DNA from: Adiantum capillus-veneris
Lineage: Eukaryota; Streptophyta; Polypodiopsida; Polypodiales; Pteridaceae
NCBI GenBank assembly: GCA_014529385.2
Contig: CM043944.1
Coordinates: forward strand, 75,575,884-75,639,883
Reading direction: 5' to 3'
DNA length: 64,000 nt
Both the position numbers and the translations under genes were made by a program. The number at the start of each line of letters is the position of its first letter. The first letter of the stretch is position 1. The notes under the pieces were generated by a model. That model was not told where the DNA came from. It did not search any database and saw only the letters and a list, made by a program, of their open reading frames with translations. This document shows positions 21,297 through 32,114 of this stretch, piece after piece.

Positions 21297-23120
21297 TGTC
21301 GGAGGATTTGTGTTTGAAAGGTGAGCCGGGAAGGCACGGGGCCTCTGGCTGTGAGAGGTGAGAGGAAGAGAGTTGCAACAGACACAATTAATGGAGACAG
21401 AGATTAAAACCGACAGATTGATCCAGATTTCGAAGCTTGATAACTCAAAACAAATAACCAACAGTATCCCTGCTTAATCAAACATGAAAAAATTCCAAAC
21501 AAGATCTTTTGCCTTAATTGACTTGCCGAAAACTGCCTTGATCTACTTCGTTTTCCTTCTGCTGCTTCGAGGTTGAGAGAGAGTTGAATTTCTTCCCGTT
21601 ATGGCTATGGAAGCTTCGACTTATGATGGCCTTAGGAGGTCCGGTTTGCTTAAGGTTATCGACTTAAGGTGTTCGACTTAGGATTTATGGCTTAATTTCG
21701 AATTTGATTGGGCTTAGGCGGCTTAGATTAGGATTAGATATGATTGGAACCAACTATGGAAGCTTGGGTTTAAGCTGGCTGGCTTTATAGAGCTTATGAT
21801 AATAATCAAGGTTAATGATATTCGAGAAGGTTTGGCTTAAGGTGCTTATGATTCTCATGGCTAAAGAGTGTCCAGGAGAGCATAAGCGGTGATGGCTTAG
21901 AGAGCTTATGCCCAGGATGGCTTAGAGTTTAGGATTGATTACTCAGGGAGAGTTCCAAAAACGTCGCCTCCCTTTTTTTCTAATAGGTTGCATGAACTTG
22001 CTTTCTAAAATTGGCCAACCCATTAGCGATGTCGCTAATGGGTAGCACCCCTATGATGTGGCAGACGGGATTTTGACCTTCGCTAAAATCTCCGCAAGTG
22101 GCACCGAAAGGGATATCCCTGCCCTGCTAAGCGTTTCTCGTTTCACCATCGAGAGCGTCCTTGCCTTCCCCTGCCTCGCACGAGCAGATTTCTTCGTTCC
22201 TGCGTTCGTTTTCTCTGCCGGCAGCCTCGCCTTTCTTTGTTCACACCCTCCCTAATAAAAATAGGGCTACCCTCTTTTAATTTAGCATGTGGGTGGTCTT
22301 TGTGCCACATTTTGGGCGGCCAGTGGTGGTCGGCCGGTCCTTAAACTTCATTAAGGCACCACATTTGGTATTCATATTGGTTAAGGCATTGCCAAACACA
22401 CTAACTCCACTCTTCCATCAACTCCTGACTAACAATATCATCCTGAATTCCAATGCTCATATCAACTTCTTAGTGCCATACGCCTTCAATATGCAAGTAT
22501 AAGTGATTGCATTTGGAGAGTTTTTCCTCTTTTTGCATCTGCTCCAAATAGCCAGCTTCCTGGTCCTGCCTTGTCGGTATATCCCGCGATCATTGCATTC
22601 CAAGATCCGGTCGAGAGCCAAAAACTCCGAGTGGATCGGACTGGTGCGGAACCGGTCCCCGGTAAATCTTTAACGGCCAATAACTTGGCAATCGTAAATC
22701 CGATCACCGATCTGAAAAGATCGATGCACTCCAGAAAGTGAGCCCTTCACGTCCATCCATTTATATCATCCTTGACCTTTTATCAGCAGCTATCCAATCC
22801 GGTACAGATCTGCTATCGAGTCAACTTCAAACTGTCATAACTTCTTATATGTAGCTCCGATTGATGAGCTGTAAAGACAGGCCTATAGAGAACTTCGAGT
22901 ACTTCAAGTTTGATTCCCAGCTATGACCACTTCAAGCATACTCACTCTTTAGCATTACCAAGACATCTTTTGGCCCTTAGAGCCGCATCTGGCACACTTT
23001 TAACTTAAAATTGGCTTGTTAGCAAGCCCTTATTACTGGTGAATAATCTTGTAGGATTCAAATAAACCTGATTGGCATTCTTTGCTCATTTTCTTGTCAT
23101 GGAAGCGGAGCGGCACGACA
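21297..23120 (-). repeat. LTR-R right LTR (5' LTR on the minus strand)
   Basis: This is the uninterrupted LTR. It aligns with the split left LTR along nearly its whole length. The exception is about 150 bp at 21480-21630, which replaces a shorter unrelated segment. It begins (plus strand) tgtcggaggattt and ends ggcacgaca. Divergence from the other LTR is easily visible, with several differences per 100 bp. Confidence 0.86.
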
Positions 23121-23270
23121 CCGTAGATGTTTGCTTAAAAACTAAACCTGGACATGAACTAAACCTGGACTGCTCAAAAACTAAACATGAACAGGCGCTA
23201 AACCTGGACAATGTGGCCAATGCACCCCGAACTCACAATATTATAACGTCAAAATGGTTTGGGATACACA

Positions 23271-23363
23271 ATGAGCGCGCGGGTGAGGTGGTTAGGCCGT
23301 TCGATCCTAAACGCGGACCCCCGAGGTCCCGGGTTCAAATCACGCCGGTGCGCCTCATTTTTT
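23271..23363 (+). repeat. tRNA-derived SINE-like head
   Basis: A-box-like gggtgaggtggttaggc (23281-23297) and B-box-like gggttcaaatc (23331-23341) lie about 34 bp apart, the spacing of a tRNA internal promoter. Six T residues at 23358-23363 could end RNA polymerase III transcription. The would-be T-stem and acceptor stem pair poorly and no clean anticodon arm forms, so it is better read as a SINE head or tRNA pseudogene than as a tRNA gene. Confidence 0.55.
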
Positions 23364-23433
23364 ACGCTGGCCACGTTTAGCATCCCCCATTTTTCCGACG
23401 ACACGCCTCGTTTTTTGCACTGGCCAGGTTTAG
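23351..23433 (+). repeat. 53-bp spaced tandem duplication after the SINE-like head
   Basis: Two imperfect copies begin at 23351 and 23404. They share cgcctc, a T-run, and ggccacgtttag in one copy against ggccaggtttag in the other. Each copy repeats the T-run, so the element may carry two terminators. Confidence 0.7.
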
Positions 23434-24466
23434 TGTGCCTCAAGATCCCGCTCCCAACCCTGACCGTCAATCCCATTACTTTGCATAGGTGCTACTTAGT
23501 GTCAAGGGAGGGCAAGGGGAAAGGCAGAAAATCCACTCCAAAATAGTGTTTAAAAACCCAAAAAATTAACCTTTTTTAAAATTTCATCTTTGCAAATCCA
23601 AGGAAAGTTTGGAAAAATGATTTTTCCCAAACACTGAGGAAATCACATCGTTTTCGGACGATGAGGCCGAATCATACTCAAAATGTGCTCTGCAGCGCGT
23701 TTGAGTACTGACAAGTGCCCGTTTGGTTGGTTGTTGAGTACTGCCAAATAAAAATGCACATGAGGCAATTGACCTTTTGTGCACATGTCTTTTTGTACTT
23801 CGATAAAAGTATGTGACAACGAGTTCAAAGAAAAAAAGAAAAAAGGGCAGCTGTGGCCTATATCGTACCTTCTCCCATGTGATCGATCGTCGGAAAACAC
23901 GTACAAAATTATGGACTGGACTTGAATGGAAAGTCGAAACTTTCTCTTCCAAAAGGAAAATTCTAGAGTCAATTGAAGGTTCTTAGTGAAATTGTAAAGT
24001 GAATTGATGGATTTCTTGCATAAGTATAGGTTTCTCACTTTTCAATTTTAAATCTGGATCAAAATTCAAAATTTGAAGGAGGTATAAGGACCCATGTTAG
24101 ACTTCAATCGGTGAGGACTGCAAGGCTATACGATAGTTCAAAGCGCTTTATAGAAAGCCTACGACCTCAATGAAGGCCTCTCACAAGTTCTTCCTCTTCT
24201 TTCTCTTTCTCACCCTCTTGCGATCTTCACAACACATTATAGCTTCTGATTTTCCCAAGCACTATCAAAGAGAGTGAAGGTGCAAATTGCACAAAATTCA
24301 GCAGCACGAGCATTGAGTTGGCTATGGGTGAAATTATATACTCAGAAAGCTTGGGGGATTCACTATTATTAATGGAGGGACTTCACCTGTGTGAAAGCAA
24401 ATTAGAGAAACCCCCCTATGTATGGGCCATGGTTCCTTCCATACCAACCAACCCCTCTATATACAG
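23434..24466. other. Non-coding DNA, nothing recognised
   Basis: AT-rich sequence. The minus-strand frames at 23584-24038 are low in conserved character and match no family that I recognise. Confidence 0.5.
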
Positions 24467-24552
24467 ACATCATTGCAATAAGTTAACCCCTCCTATTTTA
24501 CATATACGGACATTATTGCAATAAATTAACCCTTTCTATCTTACATATACTG
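24467..24552 (+). repeat. 43-bp tandem duplication
   Basis: Two copies start at 24467 and 24510. They share cattgcaataa-type, ttaaccc and ttacatatac text, with about seven differences. Confidence 0.75.
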
Positions 24553-25149
24553 ATAATTTGCAAAAATTTTGGCAGTATCCCCCTCATACAAGGATGTAAA
24601 TTTCAAACCCAAACATATGCCACCCGCCTACTCATTAGGATTCCCACATAGGATTTAAAGCAACGAAAGTGAGAAAACATTTTCTTGAATAAAAGATCAC
24701 TGGAAATATTGGAAATAAATGACTACAAGAAGATAAGAGCTCTATTAAAATAAAGATCATAAAAAACCCACCACTTATAGAGTCACCACTCAACTACAAA
24801 ACAATTGATTCAAAGACTAGTGTCTATTACTCTTCACGCTGATAATTTGAATAAATTTTAACAACGAATAATAGAACAATTGTTGCAATCTTCTACTTTT
24901 CTATACGAATGTATCAAACTAAGAACACTTAGTACATAGAATTGAGATGCTACGTGCTATCCCTGGCAATGATGGTTCAACATAACAAAATAGTCTTATG
25001 ATCTCATTACTACCAAGCTTGTATTATTGCAATTTCTGAGATAAACACATCTAAATCCACACAATGTCTTGTGTTCTCCCATCCTTGTCATTGAAGATCC
25101 AAATCAAATGTCAACCTCCAAGATTCAAATTTGACCGACATATAGGGAG
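24553..25149. other. Non-coding AT-rich DNA
   Basis: No gene, RNA or repeat was recognised. Base composition is uniformly AT-rich. Confidence 0.5.
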
Positions 25150-25665
25150 TTGAGAGAAAAGTTGACATGTTCAAGATGACACACCCGATCAAGCCATATG
25201 ACCGCGTGACAAATTGAGACTATATTTGTGACTATATAAAATAAAGAGACTGTGTGTGTGACACACATACAAGGTATGTGAAACATGTCTCCTACCCTTT
25301 TTAATGTAAAAAGATACATGAATAATGTGTTGGGTAAGAATCTATAGCTCAAGATAACACACATGGTTAAGCCATATGACCATGTGGGAAATTGAGACTA
25401 TAGAATTTGTAAATACTTAGAAAATGTGTCGGGTAAGAATCTATAGCTCAAGATAACATGCATGGTTAAGCCATACGACCATGTGGGAAATTGAGACTAG
25501 AGAATTTTTAACTACATAGAAAAGAAAGTGACAATCTTAAAATCTATATTTCCTTTTATTGAAAAAAGACGCATGAATTATTATTTAGTAAGAATGGAAA
25601 GCTCAAGCTAACACACCCGGTCAAGCCATACAATTATATGAAAAATTGAGACTATTCTAATTGCT
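25150..25665 (+). repeat. Degenerate tandem repeat, four units
   Basis: A core of about 55 bp recurs at about 25163, 25348, 25447 and 25603. It contains agctcaagataacacac, gtcaagccatatgacc-like text and aaattgagacta. Unit spacing varies (about 100-185 bp) because the AT-rich spacers differ. The second and third units are the most alike. A GT/CA-rich segment near 25246-25266 sits in one spacer. Confidence 0.8.
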
Positions 25666-25749
25666 ACTTCAAAAAAAATTGGAAAGAAATGAACCTGTCT
25701 TCAAAATAAAACCTACGATATTGGCCATCCAAGGACATCATCTAGATGC

Positions 25750-26337
25750 TTGCAGCAAAAGAAAATAGGCATTGGGAAAGAAGCTGGTGTTCTATGGAGA
25801 GGGAGTGGATGGGTTAATTAGTGGAGTCCTCTTTATTGTGGACAAGGACCTGGAGCCCAAAGTGGTTGTTAATCATGCCTCTGGGAGAGACCTAGGAGTG
25901 AAAATTATGTGGGCAGATCAGCCTATCACTATAGTCAACATTTAGGGCCCTTGCAATGCAAAGGATATAGCCAAATTGTGGATGCAGCTTAGGATTCCCC
26001 AATTGAAGGAGAGTGGCGACTGATTGGTGACTTTCATATGGTGGAGAAGAGCAAGGATAGAATAGGCTCAGCCAGTATGTTGAAAAGTTTTGAAAAAACT
26101 AAATGGTTGGGTCTTTGTGAGAAATGGACTTGGATGGACCTATGGGAGATGTGTCCCTGAACAACACGCCAGGCTTCACGTACACAAGCCTACAGTATGC
26201 TTGCATGGCTTTTCAACATGATAGGTGCTACTACTCTCACCAGGATGATTGGATCTCGTCGCTACTTGAGATGAAGGTGCTACCAACTAGGAGCATGTCG
26301 AACCATATATCGTTACACTTGGAACTTAGGAAAGCCG

Positions 26338-26373
<36 letters not shown>

Positions 26374-28017
26374 CAAAACCCAAGGGGAGTAAGAAGCTAC
26401 TTGTTACTGGGGTTCACCTGTCAAGGAACTCTTTTTAGAAGTCTTACAAAGAAAGATTTGAGCAAACTCAATAAAGATGTTAATATGGAAAAACCTAAAT
26501 CTTGGCACCTCTTTGCTCGAAGTATTCAAAAAGCGATCAAAAGCCCTCGCCCTCATATAAAAAAGTCTTGGAAAGAGCACGGGAAGCAGCTTGAAGAGGA
26601 GGTGGCTAATCTGACTTCCAAAAAAGCTTCTTGGATGGCCTTTGAAGAAGAACACAAAAGGTGGCTAGAAGCGAAAGCCAACCTGGATGAGCAGCAACTA
26701 GAGGAGGTCAAGAGGGTGAGACTGTTATCCTAAGAGACCTTCCTCCACCCACAAGCCATCAATCAAGCACATTTTTATAGGGCCATCAAAATCAAGAAGA
26801 ACCGCGGCTCCGTCCACTCGCTCACAGACGAGAATGGGAATGCTACACAAGACCAAGATGTAATGGCTAGGTTGATGCTCGATCATCTTAGCCAAATCAT
26901 TGGCCAACCAGAGACCCGCTCTCAAGAAGTGGATGAAGCCAAAGAGACCTTGCTCGAGAGTGTCAATAGGAAATTTTCTCAACCTGAAGCCGATCGTCTA
27001 GAGATAGCCTTCTTTGAAGATGAATGCTCGCTTGCATTGCAAGCTCTTGGAAAAGATAAATTCCATGGTTGCGATGGTCTAACTCCCACTGAGTTCTTCA
27101 GGGAGTTCTGGGAGGACCTCAAGCTCCCGATCACGTGTATGGATAACCAGGCTCTGGTTAAGTGGTCCTTGGATCTCAATGTGAAAAGAGGGCTTATCAA
27201 GCATATCCCAAATGAGATCCCAAAATAGGTGTGATGCTGGCAGCTGAAGCACTAGCGCCCCATAACTATGATGTCGGTGGAATACTAAATCATTTCCAAG
27301 GCAATTTCTCTTACAATGGTCCCCATCCTTGACAGAGTCATCTCTCATCATCAGCATAGGTTTATCAAAGGGAGGTCAATATATGACAACATCTTGACAA
27401 CAATGGTGAGCATTGAGTACGCGGCCGTCATGAAGCAAGAGTGTACTCTGCTTCAGATAGATATTATTATAGGATTGTGTGGTCCTTCATTGAAGATGTC
27501 ATGAAATCACTGGGCTTCGGGCCGCGCCTGGTGCAGTAGCCTATTGAAGCTCTTATTCAATGATAGGATTGTGGGATCCTTTGAAGCCAAAATATCGAAC
27601 AAGCAAGGATACTCCTTGGACCCTCTTCTCTTTGCTATTGGGTTGCATCCTTTGATAATGATGCTTGAAGTTGCTGCTGAGTGGGAAAACATACAATGGT
27701 TAACTTTCCTCGGTAACAACTAGCTCTTGGCCAAGATGTTTGTTGACAACTCCCTCTTCTTGAAAGCATGCCCTCAGGTGCACAGGAAGACCCTTGAGAT
27801 TGTGCAAACATTTTTTGTGGCTTCTGGGTCGAAATGTAGTATTGAGAAGTCTACATTGATCTCCGTGACAAAGATGACTCATTCGACCCATCGATTTGAT
27901 CAAGGGAGATTGTGGATGTTACTCATAAGCAAAAGTTCCAGTGGGTCCTCTAGAAGATTCAAAAGAAAATGAGAAGGTGGGAGCACTTTAAATACAAGAG
28001 AGATAGTTATAGCAAAT
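25750..28017 (+). mobile_element. LINE family II, 5'-truncated endonuclease-RT portion
   Basis: A second, distinct LINE family. It enters within the endonuclease domain: text near 25795-26060 reads ISGVLFIVDKDLEPK and later IGDFHMVEKSKDR. RT text follows: KDKFHGCDGLTPTEFFREFW at 27053, FIKGRSIYDNILTT at 27360, and SLDPLLFAIGLHPL near 27617. At about 27735 a motif-C-like segment reads FVDNSLFLKACP where ADDS is normally found. It ends at about 28017 after text resembling VIANK. Many stops and frame changes are present. A 32-G tract (26341-26372) lies inside the coding region. Confidence 0.85.
26401..27228 (+). pseudogene. LINE family II ORF2 segment between endonuclease and RT
   Basis: Two open frames (26401-26733 and 26863-27228) cover the Lys/Glu-rich linker, with text such as EDECSLALQALGKDKF, and the first RT block. 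The linker joins the endonuclease to the RT and is often helical. The frames are separated by a stop (TAA at 26731) and a frameshift, so no functional protein is possible. Confidence 0.75.
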
Positions 28018-28932
28018 AAACAAGTAGAGATAGATGCAAAAATAAGACTCGTGGAACCTAAATTCAGCAATGCAACTCCTTGAATCTTGCATGTCCTTTA
28101 CTTAGCTAGATAAATATTGAATCTTTTGCTAAAGTTCATGAGTCTTTCACTAAGGTAGATGAAGTCCTTATTCAACAAAAAAAAATCAACACACATTGTA
28201 CAAAGAGTCCACATTATAGTGGGCACCTATCTCTTTAATGGGCATTGAAAATTGAAGTAATCCATTCTACAAATTATCACTAAGTAAATGATTGTCGAAA
28301 ATTGGGGTGTATTGTATTTTAAGCGGCTAAAACTGCAAAATTATATATGTGTTTACACACCCATGGACAAACCCCAAAGGTCACTAAGCAAATAAAAATT
28401 ATCAAAACCCCTTAAAGTTTAAATTACTAAAGCCCTTGAAGCTTGTAAACTTTGAATTCTATTTTTGAAGGGCAATCGGACAGGCAACCCTTCTAATGGC
28501 CGATCGGGTAATTTCTCTTCCTTTGCAATTGAAGGGCCCCTTCAAGTGCAAGGTTCTTCATGAGTCAACCCTTTGTACACAACCCTTTGTACACAAGGTT
28601 GATAGCCGTTTGAAGGGCAGAAGGAAGTTTGGAGCCCGCATAGTCACAACTTACAACTTGCAAGCTAGCTCCTAACTCCTCATGACTCATGAGACACATT
28701 AGCACAAGCTAAAGGAATTGTGCTGGGCCACCCGTCACCGTCAAGATGATAATTCAAGAATTTTCCTTGAAGCTTGAAGGGTTGCATATGTGTTCACACG
28801 GGCTTGGACAAACCCCAAGTGGCAAGGGCGAACGCTCACCACTCATAACTCACAAACCGAATAAATAATATAAAAAAACAATAAATAAGCACTACCACTG
28901 AACAAAGCCATTCTAAAATCTAAGCTTCAAAT
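28018..28932. other. Non-coding DNA with a direct repeat pair
   Basis: The segment at about 28345-28390 (atatgtgtttacacac, then ggacaaaccccaaa) recurs imperfectly at about 28788-28830. A block at 28457-28515 (ttgaagggcaatcgg, acccttctaatgg) is related to 45608-45672 and 46390-46452, on the far side of copia A2. This was therefore one repeat-bearing region before A2 inserted. Confidence 0.6.
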
Positions 28933-29279
28933 TGTTAAGTATGGAGCCTGGTTTACCTCTTGTAATTTTCTGTGGTAAACACACACATTTGTAAGCCCCC
29001 CATTATGAGGAGAAGCCATCGTGCGTGAAAAAAAATAACTCGTCGAAAAATAAAATCACTCGTCGAAAACCAAAATTTCCACGGCCGGACGATGGCCGGA
29101 AAGTGGTCGGAAAACGAACGATCAGTTAGCCGGTAGTCAATGGCCGGTGGTCAGAAGTCAATGGCCGGTGGCCGATGGCTGAATTCAATGGCCGGTGGCC
29201 GCATTCAAAAGGGCACTTGTCTTCTCAGGGGCGGCCGCACATGGGCGGATTGGAGGGTCCGATTTGGACTTATCTACAC
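28933..29279 (+). repeat. Copia A2 5' LTR, first piece
   Basis: Begins TGTTAAGTATGG and includes a series of caatggccggtgg-type units (about 29128-29205). It stops at tacac (29275-29279), the target of copia B. Confidence 0.92.
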
Positions 29280-29506
29280 TGTTACCATATACATGTGGTA
29301 GTGATGTGTGTGAACACACTAGGACCGCCGGGACATTTTTTCCCTCTTTAGGAGGTTTTTTCCCCCGAGCATTGTATATACGCCCATCACTCTAGGGCTA
29401 TCAATCTTTCCATTGCACACTAAGTAACACACTCTCTATTGTGTGCCTTGAGCTTCCTTCATCTTCTCCAAGCTGTGTGTGTCTCTCTGCAACCCTAATT
29501 CCAACA
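29280..29506 (+). repeat. Copia B 5' LTR
   Basis: Begins TGTTACCATATACATG and ends CCCTAATTCCAACA. Contains tttaggaggttttttccc. The primer-site region follows at 29507. Confidence 0.94.
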
Positions 29507-29867
29507 ATTCGTATCAGAGCAGGTTGCGTCCTCCCGACTTAGTCGCCAGCTGCTCCAGTACACGCCTGCTCACTTTCTCCGATTTCAGTGAGCTTTGGTG
29601 AGCATTCACAGGTCGACAAATACTTCGGGTAAGCTCGTAGAGCTTGGATTGCTCAGATTTTCGATTTGGGCTCATTTCGGCCTCCGTTTCCACTACAGGC
29701 AGTGCTGCACATGCTATTTCGTCATTTTGTGCAGAGTTTCTGTCAGTGCGGTTTTTTGCATAACAGGTGCCTTATAGTCTTCTACGGTTTGTGATATATA
29801 GTACATGTCGTTCTCGCTCCATTTCTCCTATTTTCGGGCAGTTTTCACATCAGGTGCAGCATTTATC

Positions 29868-30971
29868 ATGGCTGACAACAACAACACATATGTGTTCAAG
29901 ATGTTTGCTGCTGAGGACAGGTTGGATGGGGACAATTACCCTATGTGGGCTTATATGAGGCAACACGTTCTTGTGTCAAAGGGCGTCTGGAATATTGTGC
30001 AGGGCATTGATGTACGTCTTGGTTACGAGGATGTAGGCGATGTTGAGGATGTTGCAGGTCTTGCTACAAGGATTGCTGCTGCTAGAGTTGTTTTACCTAC
30101 GGCAGAACAAGCTCCTTGGGATGTTAAGGATGCGCAGGCTCATGCATTGATTGCGTTGTCTGTGAAGCGCACCATTGTTCCTCACATCCGTTCAACAAAA
30201 TCTGCAAAACAGGCTTGGGATATTTTGGTTGGTCTTTATGCAAGTCACGATGAGGCTAAAATTGCTTTGCTGCGTAAAGAGCGGGAGTCGAAGATTATGC
30301 ATGAGGAAGATGATATGGACACTTTCCTTGCTAGTGTCAAGGATATCAATGAGCAACTTATTTTTGCAGGTGAAGTCATTTCAGACAGTTCCCTTGTGCA
30401 GACTGTTCTTGATGCTTTACCAGATTCCTACCAGACTTTTGCTAGTACTTGGAGACTGATGACCCAAGGAAATCCTGAAGTTGTTAAGTTTGATGCATTA
30501 TGCACATTGCTGTTGCAAGAGTCGCTTTCTAGAAAAAATAGGACTAGGCAGCGTTCAGTTGAACAAGCTTTTATTGCTTTTCAAAGAAAGGGTGGTAACA
30601 ATAATGCAGCCACTTCTTATGGTTCTGCTGCGAGTGGCAAAACTTCTGTTCCTAATGCTTCTGCTGGCAGCACTTCGTCTGGCAATTCTAGTGATAAGGG
30701 TAAAAAGAAGATGTGTTGCTATTATTGTAAAGCTAATGATCACTTGATCAAGTCGTGTCCTAAGTTGAAGGCCAAAGAGGCTAAGAAGAAAGAGGGTGGT
30801 TCCATTGCAAATGCTGGTTCCACTACAAATGCAAGCATTGTTGAGTCTTCTATGAAAGTAGATTGTGATGCTGATGTTGATGTAGAATGGGCTTTTAGCG
30901 CAGAGTGCACTTACAATCCTGTTGTCCATGATGCATGCTTATCAGTTGCTGCAGTTTCACATGTGTGGTAG
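29868..30971 (+). pseudogene. Copia B gag with protease start
   Basis: Gag of the second copia family. ATG 29868 (MADNNNTYVFKMF) was preferred over the upstream ATG at 29805 because typical copia gag text begins there. A capsid-like domain with LDGDNYPMWAYMR covers residues about 10-220. A complete zinc knuckle CCYYCKANDHLIKSCPK (CX2CX4HX4C) follows. The frame stops at TAG 30969-30971, directly before FDSGATKH, the protease active-site motif. Gag itself looks intact. Confidence 0.88.
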
Positions 30972-32114
30972 TTTGACAGTGGTGCTACAAAGCACATTAC
31001 CTCACATCGTGAATTGTTTACCTCTCTCTAGTGTGTCCCTCATGGGAATTCTGTCACTTGTGCCAACAATGCCTCTTATCCAGTTCAGGGAGTTGGAAAG
31101 ATTGTGATTTCTGCTGCTAATGGCAGTTCTTTCACACTTGTTGATGCACTTTATGTACCTGGGATCAAGAAGAATATCTTGTCTGTATCCACACTTGCTA
31201 GAGTTGGACTTGTAGTCAAATTTGTGGATGAGAGATGTACAATTCATGATCTCAGTTTTGGTGATGAAATTGTTGCATCTGGCCTTTTGTGCCGTGGGCT
31301 GTATAAGCTCACTTTGTATGACAAGTGTGGACAAAATTTTGCAAATGCTGTTGCAGATTCAAGGGCTATTTCAAATGCAAAACTTTGGCATGCACGTTTT
31401 GGTCATCTGAATTTTGCGAGTTTGCTGCGTTTGCAAAAATCTGACATGGTTGCTTCTTTGCCACCTCTTGAAGCACCTGTCAAACATGTTTGTGAAGGCT
31501 ATATTTTGGGTAAGATGCAGCGTTCTAAGTTTCCAAAGGATGGTTCAATTCGGGCCACATGCAGGTTGCAGCTTGTGCATAGTGATGTTTGTGGGCCCAT
31601 GCAAACTCCGTCCTTGGGCAATTACTTGTACTTCGTGACTTTCATTGATGATTACTCCAGGCATGCATGGGTATTTCCGCTTAAAGCAAAGTTTGAAGTT
31701 TTTATGTACTTCAAACAATTTCTGGCTCTGGCTGAAAATGTCTCAAAATGTACTATGGGCACCCTCTGTTCCGATCGAGGGGGGGAGTATATGTCTCATG
31801 AATTTAATGCATTTTTGGCTAGTCATGGGATAAAACACCAATGTACAGTGCCTTACACACCTCAGCAAAATGGTGTTGCTGAGAGGAAAAACCGGTCACT
31901 TACGAAAATGGCACAATGTATGGTCAAAAGTCAAGCTTTGCCGCATTCTTTTTGGCTTGAGGCCATCATGTGTGCCACTTATGTACTTAACAGGTGTCCT
32001 ACAAAAGCTTTGCAGTCTATTACTCCATATGAAGCATGGCATAATAGAAAGCCTTCTATTGAGCACATGCGTGTTTTTGGTTGTTTGGCATATGCTTTGG
32101 TGCCACAAGTGTAG
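30972..32114 (+). pseudogene. Copia B protease end and integrase
   Basis: The protease motif FDSGATKHIT is followed by a TAG near 31030. The frame 31104-32114 carries a GAG-pre-integrase segment (LWHARFGHLN) and the integrase core. Core motifs are LVHSDVCGP, FIDDYSRHAWVF, LCSDRGGEY and YTPQQNGVAERKN, so both Asp residues and the Glu of the catalytic triad are present. It ends at a stop or frameshift at about 32110, and the following text (KCIFVGYS-like) is in another frame. Confidence 0.88.

Larger units (their letters stand above)
4606..23120 (-). mobile_element. LTR-R: nested LTR retrotransposon of unknown family
   Basis: Two long direct repeats flank a 2.6 kb interior. One is 4606-5654 plus 17979-18680 and the other is 21297-23120. 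Minus orientation is inferred because the minus-strand sequence just before the 18680 boundary is a purine tract (agaggggg), as expected for a polypurine tract. The LTR ends read TG...CA on that strand. A possible but unassigned primer-binding site (tggtgaacccgatgtg) follows the other LTR at about 21293-21278. The ten bases outside each end match at 8 of 10 positions (4596-4605 and 23121-23130). A family I LINE carrying a copia element interrupts the left LTR. The LTRs are visibly diverged, so this is the oldest layer of the stack. Confidence 0.8.

Noticed and set aside
23272-23357. Functional tRNA gene
   Set aside because: A and B boxes are present, but the acceptor and T stems pair poorly and no clean 7-base anticodon loop forms.
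25150-25665. CRISPR-like array
   Set aside because: Units are long, degenerate and unevenly spaced in a plant genome, with no cas genes.
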